From: Rhodobacteraceae bacterium XHP0102
GTDB lineage: Bacteria; Pseudomonadota; Alphaproteobacteria; Rhodobacterales; Rhodobacteraceae
Assembly (NCBI GenBank): GCA_025751475.1
Contig: JAOWLD010000004.1
Location: 62,001-126,000, forward strand
DNA length: 64,000 bases
Direction of reading: 5' to 3'
How positions within the stretch are numbered: position 1 is the first letter of the stretch; every line of letters begins with the position of its first letter. This document shows, one piece after another, positions 1 through 8,468 of the stretch. Position numbers and translations under genes: made by a program. Under the pieces are notes generated by a model. It was not told the origin of the DNA, made no database searches, and was given only the letters and a program-made list of their open reading frames with translations.

Positions 1-78
1 GGATTTCATCTGCACAATCGTGCCATCGGTCATTTTGACATCGATGACGTGGTAATCGGGGTGAATATCTTTTTTCAT
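1..78 (-). CDS. rpmE: 50S ribosomal protein L31 (partial, N-terminus only)
   Basis: Reading from the ATG at 78 on the minus strand gives 26 residues starting [19 protein letters not shown], the typical N-terminus of bacterial L31. The gene runs off the left edge of the window. It lies 14 bases after rplS on the same strand and is probably the last visible gene of the ffh-rpsP-trmD-rplS operon. The visible part lacks the region where zinc-binding cysteines would sit, so the C+ or C- type of L31 cannot be decided. Confidence 0.9.
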   Translation of the reverse strand, partial: MKKDIHPDYHVIDVKMTDGTIVQMKS

Positions 79-92
79 CGTCTCTGCCCTTC

Positions 93-479
93 TTACGCTT
101 CGGCGCTGTCGCTGGCGGCGCGATAGTTGGTTTTTTCTGCGATACGCGCAGATTTACCGCGGCGATCCCGCAAGTAATAAAGCTTCGCACGGCGCACACG
201 ACCGCGGCGGACCACTTCGATCGAGTCGATATTGGTGGAGTAGAGGGGGAATACGCGCTCTACGCCTTCACCAAAGGAAATTTTACGAACAGTGAACGAA
301 CCTGCGATCCCTTTGCCGTTTTTACGGCTGATGCAAACGCCTTCATACATCTGCACACGAGAACGCGACCCTTCGGTCACCTTAAAGCCAACGCGAATGG
401 TGTCGCCTGCTTTGAAATCGGGAATGGTTTTCCCGAGGGCGGCAATTTGTTCCGCCTCGATTTGTGCGATAAGATCCAT
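93..479 (-). CDS. rplS: 50S ribosomal protein L19
   Basis: This 128-residue protein matches L19 over its whole length. It has the conserved core [20 protein letters not shown] near residues 22-42 and the basic stretch [20 protein letters not shown] near 90-110. L19 sits at the 30S-50S interface. The start at 479 is preceded by a clear AAGGAGA ribosome binding site at normal spacing. About 270 bases separate it from trmD upstream. That leader may hold its own promoter, but no convincing terminator or conserved structure is visible there. The short Ala/Glu-rich tail is normal for the family. Confidence 0.97.
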   Translation of the reverse strand: MDLIAQIEAEQIAALGKTIPDFKAGDTIRVGFKVTEGSRSRVQMYEGVCISRKNGKGIAGSFTVRKISFGEGVERVFPLYSTNIDSIEVVRRGRVRRAKLYYLRDRRGKSARIAEKTNYRAASDSAEA

Positions 480-748
480 CGGATCTTCTCCTTTAAATGC
501 TCGCGGTTTTTTCCGCGAAGGTGTGGTCGCATCTGAGAGCTCTGGTCTTCGACCGGATCCACCGTCATCCCATTCGGGGGTGTCCGCCAGAGGTCACGCT
601 GACTTTCCTCATTGTATCCTTGGCTGATCTGCCTTGCGCCGAAGTTCCGCAAAAGCGCGGGGGGCTAACCCCAAGAAAAAACCAAAGAGGCCCGATCAGC
701 CGATTCCAGCTGCGGACGGATGGCGTATAGGCCGCAATCCCTGTGGGA

Positions 749-1573
749 TCAAGCCTTATCACGCCCTGATTTGGTCTGGTTGGCCAGATATGTGGCCCAT
801 AGATCGGGACGGCGCGCTTGGGTCAGCGTTTCGGCCTCAGCGCGGCGCCACGCGGCAACGCGCGCGTGATCGCCCGAGGTCAGCACCTCGGGGATGCTCA
901 GGCCGCGCCACGTGGCAGGGCGGGTGTAGTGAGGGTGCTCCAACAGGCCATTGGAAAAACTTTCCTCTTGGGTCGAGTCAAAATTACCCAAGACACCAGG
1001 GATGAGACGTAGGGTGGCATCGAGCACGGCTTGGGCGGCAATTTCGCCGCCCGTCAGAATGAAATCACCAAGCGAAATTTCTTCCATTTGGTAATGGTCT
1101 ATCACGCGCTGATCGACACCTTCGAACCGCCCACAAAGTAACGTGATCCCTTCACAGGCGGCAAACCGTGCTGCATCGGCCTGTGTAAAGGGACGCCCGC
1201 GTGGTGAAAGATAGACACGTGGCCAGCGCATAGGGTCGCTTGGCGTATTGTCTGCGGCCATATCCAACGCGCGCCCCAAGACATCAGGGCGCAGCACCAA
1301 ACCTGCGCCGCCGCCTGCGGGCGTATCATCGACATTGCGGTGCTTGCCTTCGCCAAAGGGCCGCAGGTCGATGGTGTCTAAGGCCCATAGGCCTGTCTGC
1401 AGCGCCTTCCCTGTCAGCGAGCCGCCCAATACGCCTGGAAACATATCGGGGAACAGCGTGATGACCTTTGCGCACCAGGCGCCTTTCAGGCGCTTTGGCC
1501 CCATGGCATCGCGTGGTGTAACATTGGCCGAGATGGATAGGCGGCCATGGCTGCGGGGTGGTTTACGCTCCAT
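749..1573 (-). CDS. trmD: tRNA (guanine-N1)-methyltransferase TrmD
   Basis: TrmD methylates G37 of tRNAs with a G36 and prevents frameshifting. The protein carries the trefoil-knot SPOUT signatures: [20 protein letters not shown] near residues 75-95, [13 protein letters not shown], and [13 protein letters not shown]. It has an N-terminal extension of about 33 residues before the usual start (around [13 protein letters not shown]); I recall similar extensions in Rhodobacterales. I start it at the ATG at 1573, which overlaps the end of rimM by 11 bases, so translation is probably coupled. The longer frame to 1600 would need a larger overlap and has no better start. Confidence 0.96.
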   Translation of the reverse strand: MERKPPRSHGRLSISANVTPRDAMGPKRLKGAWCAKVITLFPDMFPGVLGGSLTGKALQTGLWALDTIDLRPFGEGKHRNVDDTPAGGGAGLVLRPDVLGRALDMAADNTPSDPMRWPRVYLSPRGRPFTQADAARFAACEGITLLCGRFEGVDQRVIDHYQMEEISLGDFILTGGEIAAQAVLDATLRLIPGVLGNFDSTQEESFSNGLLEHPHYTRPATWRGLSIPEVLTSGDHARVAAWRRAEAETLTQARRPDLWATYLANQTKSGRDKA

Positions 1574-2087
1574 CGTCAAACAACCCTTCTGGTGGGTCAA
1601 TCACCAGGCGCTTTGCGGCCAGATCAACCGTTGGCACAATCGCCTGTGTGAAGGGCACCAAGACGCTGCCCTTATGATTGGGCACGCTGCGCAGCTCCAG
1701 AATATCGCCCGCACCGTGGTTGAGCACGGCTGCCACCTTGCCGCGCGCCGCACCGCCTGTGTCGACCACCTCAAGCCCCAACAGGTCGCTGTGGTAGAAT
1801 TCGTCATCAGGAAGGGCAGGCAAGGCCGCGCGCGGCGCAAAGAGGCGCGTGCCGCGCAACCCATCCGCAGCTTCCTTGGTCATCACACCCAAGATGCGTG
1901 CTGCAAAGCCCCCTTTCACCGCACGGGTGATCTTAAGCTCAAAGCTGCGCTCGCGTTTCTCAGAAAACAGGGGGGTATACTGGGCGATATCCTCAGGGTT
2001 GGCGCAAAAACTTTTGAGGCGCACTTCACCTCGCACGCCAAAGGAGCCTGCAATTGCACCGACACAAATCAGATCATCATCGCTCAT
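1563..2087 (-). CDS. rimM: 16S rRNA processing protein RimM
   Basis: RimM assists maturation of the 30S head and binds ribosomal protein S19. The 174-residue frame has the N-terminal beta-barrel motif [19 protein letters not shown] near residues 8-26. The C-terminal PRC-barrel region includes [15 protein letters not shown] and ends with [11 protein letters not shown]. The ATG at 2087 has a GAAGG site about 9 bases upstream. The longer frame begins with TTG at 2111 and is less likely. Its ATG overlaps the stop of the preceding 51-codon gene (ATGA), and its end overlaps trmD. Confidence 0.95.
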   Translation of the reverse strand: MSDDDLICVGAIAGSFGVRGEVRLKSFCANPEDIAQYTPLFSEKRERSFELKITRAVKGGFAARILGVMTKEAADGLRGTRLFAPRAALPALPDDEFYHSDLLGLEVVDTGGAARGKVAAVLNHGAGDILELRSVPNHKGSVLVPFTQAIVPTVDLAAKRLVIDPPEGLFDDGA

Positions 2088-2239
2088 GGGGTGCGGCCTT
2101 CTTGTTGGCAAAAACCTTGGGCACTGTTCCAGCGCCCCGTTGAGGCAATACAGGCATCTTGCGCGTTGCGCCGTTCCTCAACCCGTCCGCCAATATAGGC
2201 GAAAAGGCAAAGGACGCAGATCAAAATCACGCGGCGCAT
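2084..2239 (-). CDS. small single-pass membrane or secreted peptide, 51 residues
   Basis: This small open frame starts at the ATG at 2239 and ends in a TGA that overlaps the rimM start codon (ATGA). It encodes [19 protein letters not shown], a short basic start followed by a hydrophobic segment (residues 4-18). A soluble part with two cysteines follows ([10 protein letters not shown] and GFCQQEG). The perfect stop/start coupling, the rpsP-rimM position and the signal-anchor character support a real gene. No clear ribosome binding site precedes it, so it may depend on translation from rpsP. I do not recognise a family. The cysteine pair would be suited to the periplasm. Confidence 0.65.
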   Translation of the reverse strand: MRRVILICVLCLFAYIGGRVEERRNAQDACIASTGRWNSAQGFCQQEGRTP

Positions 2240-2291
2240 TGGCGATACTCAGGCGATTGTTACAGATAGCCCTGAAAGGGGCCAGAAAGCT

Positions 2292-2321
2292 GCCTTGCCC
2301 CAAACAAAAGCGGGGCAAGGC
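2292..2321 (-). promoter_or_regulatory. intercistronic hairpin between rpsP and the rimM block
   Basis: A perfect 10-base inverted repeat, GCCTTGCCCC at 2292-2301 and GGGGCAAGGC at 2312-2321 with a 10-base loop, sits 10 bases downstream of the rpsP stop codon. It lacks a strong T-run, so it is more likely an attenuator or mRNA-stability element than a full terminator. In E. coli an mRNA structure at the same place lowers rimM output relative to rpsP; the same role here is an inference. Confidence 0.6.
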
Positions 2322-2331
2322 GAGATATTGA

Positions 2332-2814
2332 TTATTCGGCTTTGGCCTCTTCTTCCGCTGCAGGGGCTTCCTCTGCGGCGGGCGCATCCTCAATGGCGGC
2401 TGCTTCTTCGACCACGGCCTCCTCGGCGGGGGCTTCCTCTGCTGCGGGTGCAGGTGCGGCGGCTGCTTCTGCGGCCTCTGCGGCTTTCGCAGCTTTCTCC
2501 TCGGCGCGTTCTTGGGCCTTTTTACCTGGAACAGCCTTGTTCGGGTTGTTGCGGGTCTTGGCCGCCAAAACGCCTGCGGCCTCAAGGAAACGGCTGACGC
2601 GATCGGTGGGCTGTGCGCCCTGACCCAGCCAGTATTGCACGCGCTCCATGTTCATCTTGACGCGATCTTCGCTGTCTTTTGCCAGAAGCGGATTGTACGT
2701 GCCCAGTTTCTCAAGGAAACGGCCATCCCGTGGCATACGGCTGTCAGACGCCACGATGCTGTAGAATGGGCGCTTTTTGGAGCCACCACGGGCCAAACGG
2801 ATTTTCATTGCCAT
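2332..2814 (-). CDS. rpsP: 30S ribosomal protein S16 with long Ala/Glu tail
   Basis: The first 80 residues are ordinary S16: [19 protein letters not shown] and [14 protein letters not shown], then a region ending [16 protein letters not shown]16 is a 30S assembly protein. From about residue 100 the protein continues into a low-complexity tail of Ala, Glu and Pro, giving 160 residues against about 80-90 in E. coli. Such tails occur in other alphaproteobacteria. The start at 2814 has an AGGAGA site nine bases upstream. The gene follows chorismate mutase by 38 bases. Confidence 0.96.
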   Translation of the reverse strand: MAMKIRLARGGSKKRPFYSIVASDSRMPRDGRFLEKLGTYNPLLAKDSEDRVKMNMERVQYWLGQGAQPTDRVSRFLEAAGVLAAKTRNNPNKAVPGKKAQERAEEKAAKAAEAAEAAAAPAPAAEEAPAEEAVVEEAAAIEDAPAAEEAPAAEEEAKAE

Positions 2815-2852
2815 ATTAGTCTTCTCCTTCGGTATATATCTGGGCGTTGGAA

Positions 2853-3158
2853 TTATTGCCCGTTTTCGATGTGTTGTTCATGGTGTCGGATCACTTCCTG
2901 AATGATGAATTTCAGGAAAGTTTTGGCGAATTCAGGGTCGAGGTCTGCCTCCTCAGCGAGACGTTCAAGCCGCGCGATTTGCTTGGCTTCGCGCTCTGGG
3001 TCGGAGGGGGGTAAATCATGCTGCGCCTTTAGCGCACCGACCGCTTGGGTGTGCTTGAACCGCTCGCCAAGCGTATAGACAAGGATCGCATCCAGCCGAT
3101 CGATTGAGGCGCGATGCGATTTTAGGATTTCGGCTGCGCGAACTGCATCATCCTTCAT
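2853..3158 (-). CDS. chorismate mutase (AroQ class)
   Basis: The 101-residue all-helical protein has the AroQ pattern: [20 protein letters not shown] near residues 16-35 (helix 1 with the catalytic Arg), then [22 protein letters not shown] with the conserved Lys and Arg-Glu, and a last helix [15 protein letters not shown]. It converts chorismate to prephenate for Phe and Tyr synthesis. It is a stand-alone domain without prephenate dehydratase. Its ATG overlaps the stop of the upstream acetyltransferase by four bases. A chorismate mutase inside the ffh-rpsP operon is a layout I associate with Rhodobacterales. Confidence 0.9.
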   Translation of the reverse strand: MKDDAVRAAEILKSHRASIDRLDAILVYTLGERFKHTQAVGALKAQHDLPPSDPEREAKQIARLERLAEEADLDPEFAKTFLKFIIQEVIRHHEQHIENGQ

Positions 3159-3655
3159 GGCTGACTCTCTTTTTGGCGAAAGGTTATAATCTCAGGTCGG
3201 TCATTGGCCGTTTGCGGGTCATGCGCGAAATCCAGCTTTTCTGCGACACGGATCGAGGCGCGATTGTCGCGATGGACATTTGCGATCAGCTTGGGGCCTT
3301 CCCATACAGACAGCACGGCCTTCGCGGCCTCGGTCGCGATGCCTTGGCCTTCGTATTGGCCATTCCACAGCGTCCATGTCAGCTCCATTGGATCACAATC
3401 ATCTGCCTGCATCACACCAACATGGCCGATGCCCTTGCCCATATGGTCGATCGTGTAGCGGCCAAATCCGCGCAACGCCCATTGGCCCGCCATCGCAAGA
3501 AAGCGATCCACAACATAGGCACGCGGTTTTGGCCCACCAACGCCCCCCGTGCGTGGCCCTGTGTAGTAGGTGACGTAGGGCTCAAGGTCTGGCAACGCAG
3601 GTTGGCGCAACTGCAGCGACCCGATATTTATCGATAATGGCAGGAGGGGGGTCAT
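3155..3655 (-). CDS. GNAT family N-acetyltransferase (RimJ/RimL-like)
   Basis: This 166-residue protein has the GNAT fold features of the Acetyltransf_3 group. A beta-strand block is seen at DPMELTWTLWNGQYEGQGIA (around residues 86-105) with the acetyl-CoA loop QYEGQGIATEA, followed by PKLIANVHRDNRASIRVAEKL, the usual N..S/R..EKLGF-like end. The substrate cannot be told from sequence. It lies between a second GNAT gene and chorismate mutase with four-base overlaps on both sides. The pair probably arose by duplication. Confidence 0.85.
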   Translation of the reverse strand: MTPLLPLSINIGSLQLRQPALPDLEPYVTYYTGPRTGGVGGPKPRAYVVDRFLAMAGQWALRGFGRYTIDHMGKGIGHVGVMQADDCDPMELTWTLWNGQYEGQGIATEAAKAVLSVWEGPKLIANVHRDNRASIRVAEKLDFAHDPQTANDRPEIITFRQKESQP

Positions 3656-4164
3656 GACACCCTCCTATGATGGCGATAGACGAGATCCTCTGGGTCTTGT
3701 CTTTGAGCCGTTCGATCTTCCACCGCGCCAAGTCTGCGCGCCACCGCTTGAGACGCGCCATTACGCGGGTCGGTATAGCTCACAAGGCTCTCGACCGTCA
3801 GATTATCAAAGCCCCAGTCGCGCAGCGCCGCCGCGCCCTCCGTGGCGTAACCCTGGCCCTCATATCCTTCGTAAACGATCCAACCCAATTCGGTTTCAGG
3901 AAAAAGCGGGCCCGCATTGAGTCCAACCTGTCCCACGGTTTCGTTTGTGCCGTGCCGGTCCATCATCAGTGCACCATGGCCAAACAGCGCCCAACATCCA
4001 GCATCGTGGCAAAACAAGCCCCATGCTGCAGCTGTGTCATAGGGCCCGCCCATGTAGATCGAGCGCGTGCTAGCCATAAGCGCGGCATAGGCGAGAAAAT
4101 CGCCGTGGTGCATTGGGCGCAGCGTCAGCCGTTCTGTTTGAAGGGTCGGGGCAAGCGAGATCAT
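3652..4164 (-). CDS. GNAT family N-acetyltransferase (RimJ/RimL-like)
   Basis: The 170-residue protein begins with TERLTLRPMHHGDF, the classic start of RimJ/RimL-type acetyltransferases. It has the acetyl-CoA loop YEGYEGQGYATEGAAALRDW near residues 98-117 and ends DPRNGASQAVARRLGA. Its ATG overlaps the ffh stop by four bases and its stop overlaps the next GNAT gene. Known members acetylate protein N-termini or small amines; nothing here shows which. It is related to the neighbouring GNAT gene but more divergent in the N-terminal half. Confidence 0.87.
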   Translation of the reverse strand: MISLAPTLQTERLTLRPMHHGDFLAYAALMASTRSIYMGGPYDTAAAWGLFCHDAGCWALFGHGALMMDRHGTNETVGQVGLNAGPLFPETELGWIVYEGYEGQGYATEGAAALRDWGFDNLTVESLVSYTDPRNGASQAVARRLGAVEDRTAQRQDPEDLVYRHHRRVS

Positions 4165-5654
4165 TTCTTCTTTCCAAACCCCGTCAGGGGCGGCAGACCA
4201 CCGCCGCCACCCAAGCCACCAAGCCCCATCTTGCGGGCGGCTTCTTCCATAGCTTTGGGGTCCATGGCGGCAGGATCCATGCCCGCCAATTCCTTGGGCG
4301 TGCCTTTGCCCATCAAGGCACCAAGGCCCTGTTTGAGCATCCCGCCCTTACCCATTTTACCCAACTTCTTCATCGCATCTGCCATCTGGCGGTGCATTTT
4401 CAAAAGCTTGTTCAGGTCGGACACGTCTTGCCCTGCCCCTGCGGCAATGCGCTTTTTGCGGCTGGCTTGCAACAGCGCAGGGTTGGCGCGTTCTTTCTTG
4501 GTCATGGATTGGATCAGAGCGATTTGGCGCTTGATCACCCTGTCATCAAGGCCCGCGTCATCCAGTTGCTTTTGCATCTTGGCCATGCCCGGCATCATCG
4601 ACATCATGCCCTGCATCCCGCCCATTTTCAGCATCTGCTCCAACTGGCCTTTCAGGTCGTTCATGTTGAACTGACCTTTCTGAAAGCGCTTCATCATGCG
4701 CTCGGCCTGTTCGGCCTCAAGCGTTTCTTGTGCCTTTTCAACAAGGGCTACGATATCGCCCATGCCCAAGATGCGGCCAGCGACACGCTGCGCTTCAAAT
4801 GTCTCAAGCGCCTCAAGCTTTTCACCCAAACCCACAAAGCGGATCGGTTTGCCGGTGATGGCGCGCATCGAGAGTGCTGCGCCGCCACGGCCATCGCCAT
4901 CCATGCGGGTCAGGACAATTCCAGAAACACCGATTTTATCGTCAAATTCTTGGGCGACATTCACCGCATCTTGGCCGGTGAGGCCATCCACGACCAACAG
5001 CGTTTCGCGCGGGTTGGCAATGTCGCGCACAGCGGCGGCCTGTGCGATCAGGTCTTGGTCGATATGCAGGCGACCCGCGGTGTCGAGGATATACACATCA
5101 TAGCCGCCAAGCCCCGCTTGGGTTTTGGCGCGCTTTGCAATCGCCTCAGGGCTTTCGCCTTTGATGATCGGCAGGGTGTCCACACCGATTTGTTGGCCGA
5201 GGATAGCCAACTGTTCCATCGCGGCAGGGCGATTGGTGTCAAGCGATGCCATCAACACGCGCTTACCCTCGCGCTCGGACAGGCGTTTGGCCAGCTTTGC
5301 AGTGGTTGTGGTTTTTCCCGAACCTTGCAGACCGACCATCAAAATCGGTGCAGGTGGGTTGTCGATCTTCAGCGCGCCGACCTCACCCTCGCCCTGAAGC
5401 GTAGCGATCAATTCATCATGCACAATCTTGACGACCTGCTGACCAGGTGTCACCGATTTCGTAACTGCAGCGCCCGTGGCCTTTTTCTCGACTGCACGGA
5501 TGAAATCGCGCGCCACGGGCAAGGAAACATCCGCTTCCAACAGGGCAACGCGCACCTCGCGCAAGGCTGTTTTCACATCATCAGGAGACAAAGCACCTTG
5601 CTTTGTCAGCCCCTCAAAGACTGAGGAGAGGCGTTCTGAGAGCGTTTCAAACAT
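4161..5654 (-). CDS. ffh: signal recognition particle GTPase Ffh
   Basis: The 497-residue protein is Ffh, the SRP54 homologue that binds signal peptides and 4.5S RNA and hands ribosomes to FtsY. Domains in order are the N domain (1-90), the G domain with GLQGSGKTTTTAKLA near 107-121, DTNRPAA, DTAGRLHID and TRMDGDGRGGAAL, and the methionine-rich M domain from about residue 325 (QMLKMGGMQGMMSMMPGM). The C-terminus is Gly/Lys rich. It is the first gene of the operon. A candidate hairpin and about 200 bases of non-coding DNA separate it from the upstream exonuclease gene. Confidence 0.97.
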   Translation of the reverse strand: MFETLSERLSSVFEGLTKQGALSPDDVKTALREVRVALLEADVSLPVARDFIRAVEKKATGAAVTKSVTPGQQVVKIVHDELIATLQGEGEVGALKIDNPPAPILMVGLQGSGKTTTTAKLAKRLSEREGKRVLMASLDTNRPAAMEQLAILGQQIGVDTLPIIKGESPEAIAKRAKTQAGLGGYDVYILDTAGRLHIDQDLIAQAAAVRDIANPRETLLVVDGLTGQDAVNVAQEFDDKIGVSGIVLTRMDGDGRGGAALSMRAITGKPIRFVGLGEKLEALETFEAQRVAGRILGMGDIVALVEKAQETLEAEQAERMMKRFQKGQFNMNDLKGQLEQMLKMGGMQGMMSMMPGMAKMQKQLDDAGLDDRVIKRQIALIQSMTKKERANPALLQASRKKRIAAGAGQDVSDLNKLLKMHRQMADAMKKLGKMGKGGMLKQGLGALMGKGTPKELAGMDPAAMDPKAMEEAARKMGLGGLGGGGGLPPLTGFGKKK

Positions 5655-5727
5655 TGGCCAAGGCCCCTTTGTCGCGTCATCTGTTCGGTGAACTGGGAAT
5701 CAGATCACCCCATTGAAATGCACCAAG

Positions 5728-5759
5728 GCCCCCGTGGGCGAAACTCGCTGACGGGGGGC
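5728..5759 (-). terminator. candidate terminator or leader hairpin upstream of ffh
   Basis: GCCCCCGT at 5728-5735 can pair with ACGGGGGGC at 5751-5759 around a 15-base loop. It lies between the end of the sensor-exonuclease gene and the start of ffh on the same strand. No T-run follows on either strand, so it could be a Rho-assisted 3' end of the upstream transcript or part of the ffh leader. The rest of 5655-5853 shows no coding potential. Confidence 0.35.
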
Positions 5760-5853
5760 GATCTTGGACATATCCTAAGACCAGAAAGCCAAAGCTTGCT
5801 GGAAGTTGTGCCGCTCTTACGCGTGCGGGCAGGGCAATGTCAAGCCTTAGCCC

Positions 5854-7842
5854 TCAGTTGAGATGCCGCAAGAGGCGCGCGTGGCGGTCAAATGCCGCGA
5901 TCAACTGGCCCAAATTATGGATATCTGCCGCCTCAAGCATGGGTAACATTTTGACGAATGCCTGTGCGGTGCCGAAGGTGTCGCCAAGCGCGGTATGACG
6001 CGCGGTTTCGGGAATCGTAATGCTGAGGCGCGCGCAGAGCGCATCTAACGTATGTTCGGCAGATTGCCCAAAAAGAATGGCGGAACACAGCACGGTGTCC
6101 AATATCGGTTGATCAAAGCGCGCGCCAATCGCCCCTTCGCGGCGTTGGAGGAAGGCCATATCAAAAGGCGCATTATGGGCAATCAAAACGGCACCATCGG
6201 CAAAACGGTGAAAGCGGGTCAGCGCCTCCAAAACGCTTGGTGCGTCTTGAACCATGTCATTGGTGATATGATGCACCGCCGTGGAAGCCGCGGGGATATG
6301 GCGGGCAGGGTTCACCAATGTATCAAAGCGTTCGCTATCCACGATTTTTCCGTTCACAATGCGCAGCGCGGCAATCTGACAAATCTCATCCACTTGCGGG
6401 TTGAGGCCCGTTGTTTCGGTGTCAAACACCACAAATGAGAGATTTTTCAACGGGGCTTCTGACAATTCCGCAGGGATGGTGTTTTGCAGCAGGTCAAAAT
6501 CATATTGGATCAGGCGCGCGGCGGTCAGCGGCGCATCGGCGCAAGAGAGCATCAGGGTGATCTCTTGCCCATTGCCGCGAATCTCCGCGCCGTGACTGCG
6601 CAGCACATCCCCGCCTGAAAAGCCCGAAACCCCTGTGATAAGGGGCGCTTCCAACCATTGGGTTAGGCGGGTCGGGTTGGGGGCATCCGCATCTGCGCGC
6701 AGGGTGATCTGGGCGCGATCTGCGTCTGGCTTCGCGGTGAAGGACAGGTGGCTGGCCCCACTGCCTATCCATGACAGGCACAGCCTTTCCAACAGGCGGC
6801 TGAGGGCAAAACCATCAGCACGCAGGCGCAGATGAGGCAGATCGCCATAGGCGAGGGTGATGTCCTTCGCGGCCAAGCGGGTAGAAAGGGCGGTCGTGAT
6901 GTCGACCAATTCCAATGTTTCAAGCGGCCACCATTTTGTATCGGTCTGGGCTTTCTGTGTCTTTACCTTGTCCAGCTTTGCGGCAAGGACGTCCCGCGTT
7001 GGTGAAGGTTGCAAATCGGGCAGGGCGGCTTCCAGTGTCTCGATCAATTCTGCGAACAGTGCTTCGCGGGTGCCATGCAGCGCCAGATCAGCGGAGCGAT
7101 CTTGTAGACACAGCAGATAGGCGGGCTGGTGTGTTTCTTGTCCCTCAAGCCAGAACAAACGCATCCGCGCCTCAAACAGACGTCCCCCTGCGCGGGTCGT
7201 CACCAAAAGATCAGTGCCTTGATCGGTCTTTGCCTGCGCCAGTCGCGCATAGGCCTCGCGCAACGGCGCCATACGCAACAGTTGCCCGAGGGGACGGTTT
7301 AATCCCAACCCCTCATCCCCAGCGAACAGGTCCCGCATTTGTCCGTTGTAAAGCGCGATCTTATGGTCAGGTGTGCAGAAGATCACCCCATCGGGAATTT
7401 CCGCCAAAAGCGTTTCAAGCCGTTGTTTTTCAAGCCCGAGACGCGCGGTTTCGCGCCCCACCGCCAAGGCCATTGCGTTGCGTGTCTCGGTCAAATGCGC
7501 GGCGACCGCCGCCGCCGCTGGCGCCAAATCACCCAAATAGCGCGCATGAGCAGGGTTGATGGCCTCGTCCACATCCGCATGGGCGCGGGCACGCATATCT
7601 GCGGCCAAGGCCTCTAGCGGGCGGGCAACATATTCATCGAATTTGGTCCAGACCCATGCTGATAATCCGATGATTGCAAAGACGCCAACCGCCCCCGCCG
7701 TGATAAAGGCGGACAGGGCGTGATCCTCGCCCAAGCGAATATAACCAATCACAAGCCCTGCCGTCAGGAGTGCAGCACCACCAAGGGCCAAAAGCGCGAA
7801 AAACAAAAAAATGCGCAAACGCAAGCTAAGATGGGTCAACAT
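5854..7842 (-). CDS. membrane sensor (HAMP-PAS-like, degenerate kinase core) fused to DnaQ-type 3'-5' exonuclease
   Basis: The 662-residue protein starts with two membrane helices (about 9-31 and 43-64), a HAMP-like linker (YVARPLEALAADMRARA), a coiled segment, and a PAS-like region (TLLAEIPDGVIFCTPDHKIA near 144-163). The middle third resembles an ATP-binding kinase core but lacks recognisable N and G boxes. From about residue 465 comes an RNase T/DnaQ exonuclease with the DEDDh residues visible: DTETTGL, HNAPFD and RHTALGD. The ATG at 7842 has a GGAGGAGG upstream; the longer frame would start with TTG. It is not the replicative epsilon subunit. Its place downstream of actP/acs suggests a link to acetate metabolism, but its substrate is unknown. 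Confidence 0.85.
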   Translation of the reverse strand: MLTHLSLRLRIFLFFALLALGGAALLTAGLVIGYIRLGEDHALSAFITAGAVGVFAIIGLSAWVWTKFDEYVARPLEALAADMRARAHADVDEAINPAHARYLGDLAPAAAAVAAHLTETRNAMALAVGRETARLGLEKQRLETLLAEIPDGVIFCTPDHKIALYNGQMRDLFAGDEGLGLNRPLGQLLRMAPLREAYARLAQAKTDQGTDLLVTTRAGGRLFEARMRLFWLEGQETHQPAYLLCLQDRSADLALHGTREALFAELIETLEAALPDLQPSPTRDVLAAKLDKVKTQKAQTDTKWWPLETLELVDITTALSTRLAAKDITLAYGDLPHLRLRADGFALSRLLERLCLSWIGSGASHLSFTAKPDADRAQITLRADADAPNPTRLTQWLEAPLITGVSGFSGGDVLRSHGAEIRGNGQEITLMLSCADAPLTAARLIQYDFDLLQNTIPAELSEAPLKNLSFVVFDTETTGLNPQVDEICQIAALRIVNGKIVDSERFDTLVNPARHIPAASTAVHHITNDMVQDAPSVLEALTRFHRFADGAVLIAHNAPFDMAFLQRREGAIGARFDQPILDTVLCSAILFGQSAEHTLDALCARLSITIPETARHTALGDTFGTAQAFVKMLPMLEAADIHNLGQLIAAFDRHARLLRHLN

Positions 7843-7887
7843 GATCTTGCGGGCCTCCTCCTCCCGCAAAGAAAGTCACGGGCGGGG

Positions 7888-8421
7888 TTAGCCGCCCGTG
7901 CGCGCGCAGCTGACCGCAATCAGCGGATCATCTGCTGTGACGGTAAACCAAGTGGCGTTCTGCGCACGCCCTGCCGCGTCAAAGCGGGTATCTGGTAAGA
8001 TTTCTGCGCGGGCAGGCGCGTCACAATCGACCAAGACGGGCTTGATGATTGCAGGTTGCCAGCGTTCATGGATCAGTGTTTGGACCACCCATTGGCCCGA
8101 CCCATCCATAGTCTCAACAATATCAGCAGGATTCACAGCCACGAAACCTTTGACCCATGGTTTGACATAGGTCCAGGGTTGCCACGCGGCCTGTTGTTCA
8201 CGGGCGACCACCATGACCGTGCCTTCAGGCAAAGTTGCCATCACGCCGCGCGCCCATCCGTATTCAAGAGAAATCGTGGTCAGGATCATCGCCAGACCCG
8301 CGCCCGCAGGCACAAACCATTTTGGGATACGCTCCCCCAAGATGCGGCGCAGAGCATAGGCAATACCTGCCCCTGCAAAAGCAGAGGATAAAGCCGCGAT
8401 AAGGACGAGGAACATTTGCAT
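7888..8421 (-). CDS. conserved membrane-anchored protein of unknown function
   Basis: The 177-residue protein has two hydrophobic segments near the N-terminus (about residues 4-25 and 35-55). A soluble, probably periplasmic domain follows, containing WQPWTYVKPWVKGFVAVNPA and a late CARTGG end. I do not recognise a family. It lies 45 bases upstream of the sensor-exonuclease gene and 47 bases downstream of the CBS/DUF294 gene, all on one strand. Co-transcription with the acetate cluster is likely. The start is ambiguous between the ATGs at 8421 and 8415. Confidence 0.75.
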   Translation of the reverse strand: MQMFLVLIAALSSAFAGAGIAYALRRILGERIPKWFVPAGAGLAMILTTISLEYGWARGVMATLPEGTVMVVAREQQAAWQPWTYVKPWVKGFVAVNPADIVETMDGSGQWVVQTLIHERWQPAIIKPVLVDCDAPARAEILPDTRFDAAGRAQNATWFTVTADDPLIAVSCARTGG

Positions 8422-8468
8422 TTATTGTGGTCTTTCTCTTTATAGGCGCAAAGGATCAGCGCGAGGGA

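Noticed and set aside
565-762. 65-codon minus-strand frame between trmD and rplS
   Set aside because: Overlaps the end of trmD, poor start, no hydrophobic or conserved pattern.
4113-5624. 503-codon open frame on the plus strand opposite ffh
   Set aside because: It is antisense to a clear Ffh gene, has no family resemblance and reflects codon bias in the real gene.
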